A DNA stretch of 64,000 nt from assembly GCA_021779095.1 (NCBI GenBank), contig JAJYBI010000010.1, positions 1 to 64,000 on the forward strand. Reading direction: 5' to 3'. Position 1 is the first letter of the stretch. Each line of letters opens with the position of its first letter. The notes beneath the pieces were generated by a model, which saw only the letters and a list, made by a program, of their open reading frames with translations, searched no databases and was not told the DNA's origin. The stretch comes from Deltaproteobacteria bacterium. Lineage in GTDB: Bacteria; Desulfobacterota; Desulfuromonadia; Geobacterales; JAJYBI01. This document shows, piece by piece, positions 59,354-64,000 of the stretch. Position numbers and translations under genes: made by a program.

Positions 59354-59431
59354 AGAGATGTTTAGAAGGGAGCCGATGGGCTCCCGTCATGACCCTAGCA
59401 ACTTCCCTCCTGGTTGCTAGGGTGTTTTTTT
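59354..59431 (+). ncRNA. Candidate structured leader or small RNA ending in a terminator
   Basis: After the promoter comes hairpin GGGAGCC-GATG-GGCTCCC (59368-59385), then a perfect 11-base stem ACCCTAGCAAC/GTTGCTAGGGT (59392-59423) with a ten-base loop and seven T residues (59425-59431). The loop TCCCT could pair with AGGGA in the first hairpin. No start codon with a ribosome site lies inside. It stands 73 bases before the next gene, so either it is a free small RNA or a terminator-controlled leader. It resembles no riboswitch core that could be confirmed by eye. Confidence 0.55.
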
Positions 59432-59504
59432 GCAAAAGACTGTGCCATTTCTTGCACAATCTCCGCCGATCGGTTATCCTCCACGAACCATCCCTGGAGG
59501 AACC

Positions 59505-61802
<2,298 letters not shown>

Positions 61803-61823
61803 TACCCCACCCCTCGGGGGCGG

Positions 61824-61842
61824 CTGTCGCCAGATGCGACAG
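61824..61842. promoter_or_regulatory. CTGTCGC-N5-GCGACAG palindrome, enhancer or terminator
   Basis: A perfect seven-base dyad lies 22 bases after the regulator stop and about 185 bases before the expected start of the ribbon-helix-helix transcript, a usual distance for a sigma54 activator site. It is also followed by TTGTTT and could instead be a weak terminator. Confidence 0.45.
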
Positions 61843-61992
61843 TTGTTTACACCGATCTGTATATTCATTCGCCACTGCGCCATTCGCGGCACACTTTTCC
61901 GTATACACCCTCCGCACCACCGTCATTACAACCGCCCTGCAACCCCACGGTTATCAGCTGTTTACAAAATTGCCACCGAGTATCGTCCCCAA

Positions 61993-62009
61993 TTGGCACG
62001 GTTGCCGCA
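61993..62009 (+). promoter_or_regulatory. Candidate sigma54 promoter of the ribbon-helix-helix gene
   Basis: TTGGCACGGTTGCCGCA has GG (61995-61996) and GC (62007-62008) exactly ten bases apart and a perfect TTGGCACG first half; the second half reads CCGCA instead of TTGCA. It ends 59 bases before ATG 62068. Confidence 0.5.
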
Positions 62010-62067
62010 TAAAGCAAAATTATCAAGAATCCGATTACGCACCAAAAAGATAAAGGAGGTAGAAACC

Positions 62068-62244
62068 ATGGGAAGAATGAGAGAGAATCCGCGCTACAAC
62101 GTCATCTCCATGCGGATCAGCGACGAGGAACGGGACACGCTTGAGATGATCATGCACACGACCCACAAGAGCGTCTCCGACATCATGCGCGAGGCGATGG
62201 AACTGTTCAAGACCCAGATGAACAACGGTCTGCGGGCCGCCTGA
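62068..62244 (+). CDS. Ribbon-helix-helix DNA-binding protein
   Basis: AAAGGAGG sits eight bases before ATG 62068. The 58-residue protein has the RHH layout: a strand RYNVISMRISDEE, helix 1 RDTLEMIMHTTHK and helix 2 VSDIMREAMELFKTQM. Members of this MetJ/Arc-like family dimerise to regulate genes. A sigma54-type promoter candidate and a terminator frame it as a single-gene unit. Targets unknown. Confidence 0.85.
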   Translation: MGRMRENPRYNVISMRISDEERDTLEMIMHTTHKSVSDIMREAMELFKTQMNNGLRAA

Positions 62245-62269
62245 TCAGAACCGAGCACACCTGTTACCG

Positions 62270-62303
62270 CAAAAAAAGAGGCCGCGCAAGCGGCCTTTTT
62301 TGC
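62270..62303. terminator. Bidirectional terminator between the RHH gene and cysS
   Basis: AAAAAAAGAGGCCGC and GCGGCCTTTTTT pair around a GCAA loop, with A-run and T-run for the two converging genes. Confidence 0.92.
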
Positions 62304-62325
62304 ACCCTGCATCCGGAATACCGGG

Positions 62326-63780
62326 CTATTTCACCTTCCAGGCGGTCCCTTGCGGACCGTCCAGCAGCTCGATGTTCCTGGAGAGGAGCTCGTCCCGGAT
62401 CTCGTCGCTCCGCTTGAAGTCCTTCGCCTTGCGGGCCGCGGCCCGCTCCGCCACCAGCCGCTCGATCTCCTCCACGGGGATGTCCAGCTCCCCCGCCTTG
62501 CGCTCCTTGATCCGCGCCAGGTACGCCGTCGGGACCGAGGTGAAAATCCCCATCACCCCGCCGATCTCCGCCACCCCGTCACGGGCCTGCGCCAGGAGCC
62601 GCCGGTTCGCTCCGGAGAGCGTCCCTTCCGCCGCGACCCGGTTGATGCACCGCACCAGCTCGAAGACGTTGCCGATGGCGAGCGCCGTGTTGAAGTCGTC
62701 GTCCATCGCCTCGCGGAACCGGGCGGGAAGTCCGTCCACCAGCTCCTCCAGCTCGGCGTCGCCGTCACCGTCCGCCGCACTTTCCTTCGCCAGGACCTTC
62801 TCCAGGGCGGCCAGTGCCGTGTAGATCCGGTCCAGTCCCGCCTCGGCCTCGCTGAGGTTCTGGTCGGAGAAGTCGATGGGGGAGCGGTAGTGGGCGGAGA
62901 GGAGGAAAAACCGGAGCACCTCGCTGTCGTAGCGGGCCAGCACCTCCTTGATTGTGAAAAAATTCCCCAGCGACTTGGACATTTTCTCGGCGTTGATGTT
63001 CACGAAGCCGTTGTGCATCCAGTAGCGGACGAACGGCTTGCCGTTGGCCGCCTCCGACTGGGCGATCTCGTTCTCGTGGTGGGGGAACACCAGGTCCTTG
63101 CCCCCGCCGTGGATGTCGAAGGTCTCTCCCAGATATTTCATGCTCATGGCGGAACACTCGATGTGCCAGCCGGGGCGCCCCTTGCCCCAGGGTGACTCCC
63201 AAAACGGCTCCCCCGGCTTCGCCTCCTTCCAGAGGGCGAAGTCCATGGGATGGCGCTTCTTCTCGTCCACGTCCACCCGGGCGCCTGCCTGCATGTCGTC
63301 CAGGTTGCGCCCGGACAGCTTGAGGTAACCGGCGTACTCCGCCACGCTGAAGTTAACGTCGCCGCCGGACTGGTAGGCGAACCCCCTGTCCACCAGCTTT
63401 TTGATGATATGGATGATCTCGGGGATATGCTCCGTCGCCTTGGGCTGGTGGGTGGGGAGCTCCAGCCGGAGCGCCTCCATGTCCCGGTCGAACTCCCGGA
63501 TGAACCGCTCGGAGATGACGTCGTAGGTCACCCCTTCCCGGTTGGCGCGGTTGATGATCTTGTCGTCGATGTCCGTGTAGTTGCGGACGTAGGTCACGTC
63601 ATACCCCGCGTAGCGCAGGTAGCGGTAGATGACGTCGAACACCACGTTGGCGCGCGCATGGCCGATGTGGCAGTGGTCGTACACCGTCACCCCGCAGACG
63701 TACATCCCCACCTTGCCGGGAACGAGCGGGACGAACTCCTCCTTGGAGCCGGTCTGGGTATTGTAGATGCGTAACGACAT
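62326..63780 (-). CDS. cysS: Cysteinyl-tRNA synthetase
   Basis: It charges tRNA-Cys with cysteine. The 484-residue class I enzyme has zinc ligands beginning with Cys29 in [10 protein letters not shown], the HIGH-type [25 protein letters not shown], a second zinc region GWHIECSAM with [15 protein letters not shown], and the KMSKSLGN loop. The start follows GAGGTG. It is left-pointing and divergent from the partial gene at the right edge. Confidence 0.97.
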   Translation of the reverse strand: MSLRIYNTQTGSKEEFVPLVPGKVGMYVCGVTVYDHCHIGHARANVVFDVIYRYLRYAGYDVTYVRNYTDIDDKIINRANREGVTYDVISERFIREFDRDMEALRLELPTHQPKATEHIPEIIHIIKKLVDRGFAYQSGGDVNFSVAEYAGYLKLSGRNLDDMQAGARVDVDEKKRHPMDFALWKEAKPGEPFWESPWGKGRPGWHIECSAMSMKYLGETFDIHGGGKDLVFPHHENEIAQSEAANGKPFVRYWMHNGFVNINAEKMSKSLGNFFTIKEVLARYDSEVLRFFLLSAHYRSPIDFSDQNLSEAEAGLDRIYTALAALEKVLAKESAADGDGDAELEELVDGLPARFREAMDDDFNTALAIGNVFELVRCINRVAAEGTLSGANRRLLAQARDGVAEIGGVMGIFTSVPTAYLARIKERKAGELDIPVEEIERLVAERAAARKAKDFKRSDEIRDELLSRNIELLDGPQGTAWKVK

Positions 63781-63961
63781 GAAACACCTCGCGTTTGGCA
63801 GTCAAAAAGCGGTCAAATGTACCACGACGTCCCGGAATTGTGAAGGTTTTTCCCGTCTCGGCGGAACGGGCAGCACGAGACCGCCCCGCCTCCCGGCACC
63901 GGCGTCCTTGTCCTCCGCAGCCGGCGGTGATACAGTTAGCGGCAGCACAGGGGGAGACACC

Positions 63962-64000
63962 GTGGATACGCTCCGCTACCTCATCGCCGTCCTGCTCGTC
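63962..64000 (+). CDS. Start of a gene cut by the right edge
   Basis: GTG 63962 lies five bases after GGGGGAG and opens a frame MDTLRYLIAVLLV, a hydrophobic start suggesting a membrane anchor or signal peptide. Only 13 codons are visible; nothing more can be said. Confidence 0.55.
   Translation, partial: MDTLRYLIAVLLV

Noticed and set aside
59354..59431. Resemblance of the leader to an S-box (SAM) riboswitch because of a GCAAC segment
   Set aside because: The conserved core segments and junction are missing and the downstream gene is unrelated to methionine.
59434..59450. Sigma54-like TGGCACAGTCTTTTGCA on the minus strand
   Set aside because: GG to GC spacing is 11, not 10, and it overlaps the terminator T run of the plus-strand RNA.

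Overview
The window looks like chromosome of a GC-rich Geobacter-type deltaproteobacterium (Geobacterales/Desulfuromonadales). The pointers are several c-type cytochromes, a very large exported multicopper oxidase of the Geobacter OmpB/OmpC kind, a membrane pyrophosphatase, HisZ (implying a short HisG), a complete propionyl-CoA to succinyl-CoA cluster, a sigma54-type regulator and many GC-rich intergenic palindromes. This is read from gene content only; no database search was possible.

Layout. 1-10.7 kb: left-pointing exopolysaccharide cluster (Wzz-like chain-length protein, beta-helix lyase-like protein, Wzx/MVIN flippase, two methyltransferases, a GT4 glycosyltransferase and a secreted transglutaminase-fold protein with tandem modules that runs off the left edge). 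It is visibly less GC-rich than its surroundings. 11.2-18.9 kb: left-pointing set of five exported proteins (SCO1/SenC, a cytochrome c fused to a receptor-like domain, two small unknowns, multicopper oxidase) ending at a strong terminator. 19-24.8 kb: CpsB-type phosphatase, exported 2-Cys peroxiredoxin, a frameshifted PAS-like gene, tRNA-Glu and tRNA-Lys, purA, hisZ. 24.9-28.6 kb: FG-GAP-like exported protein, coiled-coil exported protein, outer-membrane barrel, and a tiny candidate lipoprotein gene with its own promoter and terminator. 28.8-40.2 kb: one left-pointing run of GlcD-like and GlcF-like subunits, XRE-cupin regulator, carboxyltransferase, biotin carboxylase-carrier, a degenerate thymidylate-kinase-fold protein, methylmalonyl-CoA mutase and epimerase. 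40.5-47.9 kb: hppA, a small cytochrome with a ferritin-like protein, tcdA, a TatD hydrolase, prfC and shikimate kinase, separated by clusters of dispersed palindromes. 48-54.4 kb: mostly membrane or exported proteins of unknown role, a Kef-type antiporter, an AEC transporter and a NosL-like protein. 54.6-59.2 kb: flavin oxidoreductase, pyruvate kinase, diheme lipoprotein, transglutaminase-like protein. 59.3-64 kb: a candidate 78-nt terminated RNA, a hydrogenase-like/AAA+ regulator with an altered GAFTGA loop, a ribbon-helix-helix protein behind a sigma54-like promoter, cysS, and the first codons of another gene.

The most distinctive items are: the copper/heme export operon with its cytochrome-receptor fusion; a beta-sandwich module shared between the multicopper oxidase tail and the exopolysaccharide-cluster protein; the pseudo-thymidylate kinase inside the propionate pathway operon; the GAFPGA regulator next to a sigma54-like promoter and palindrome; and two small transcripts (28.5 kb and 59.35 kb) that each have a recognisable promoter and terminator.
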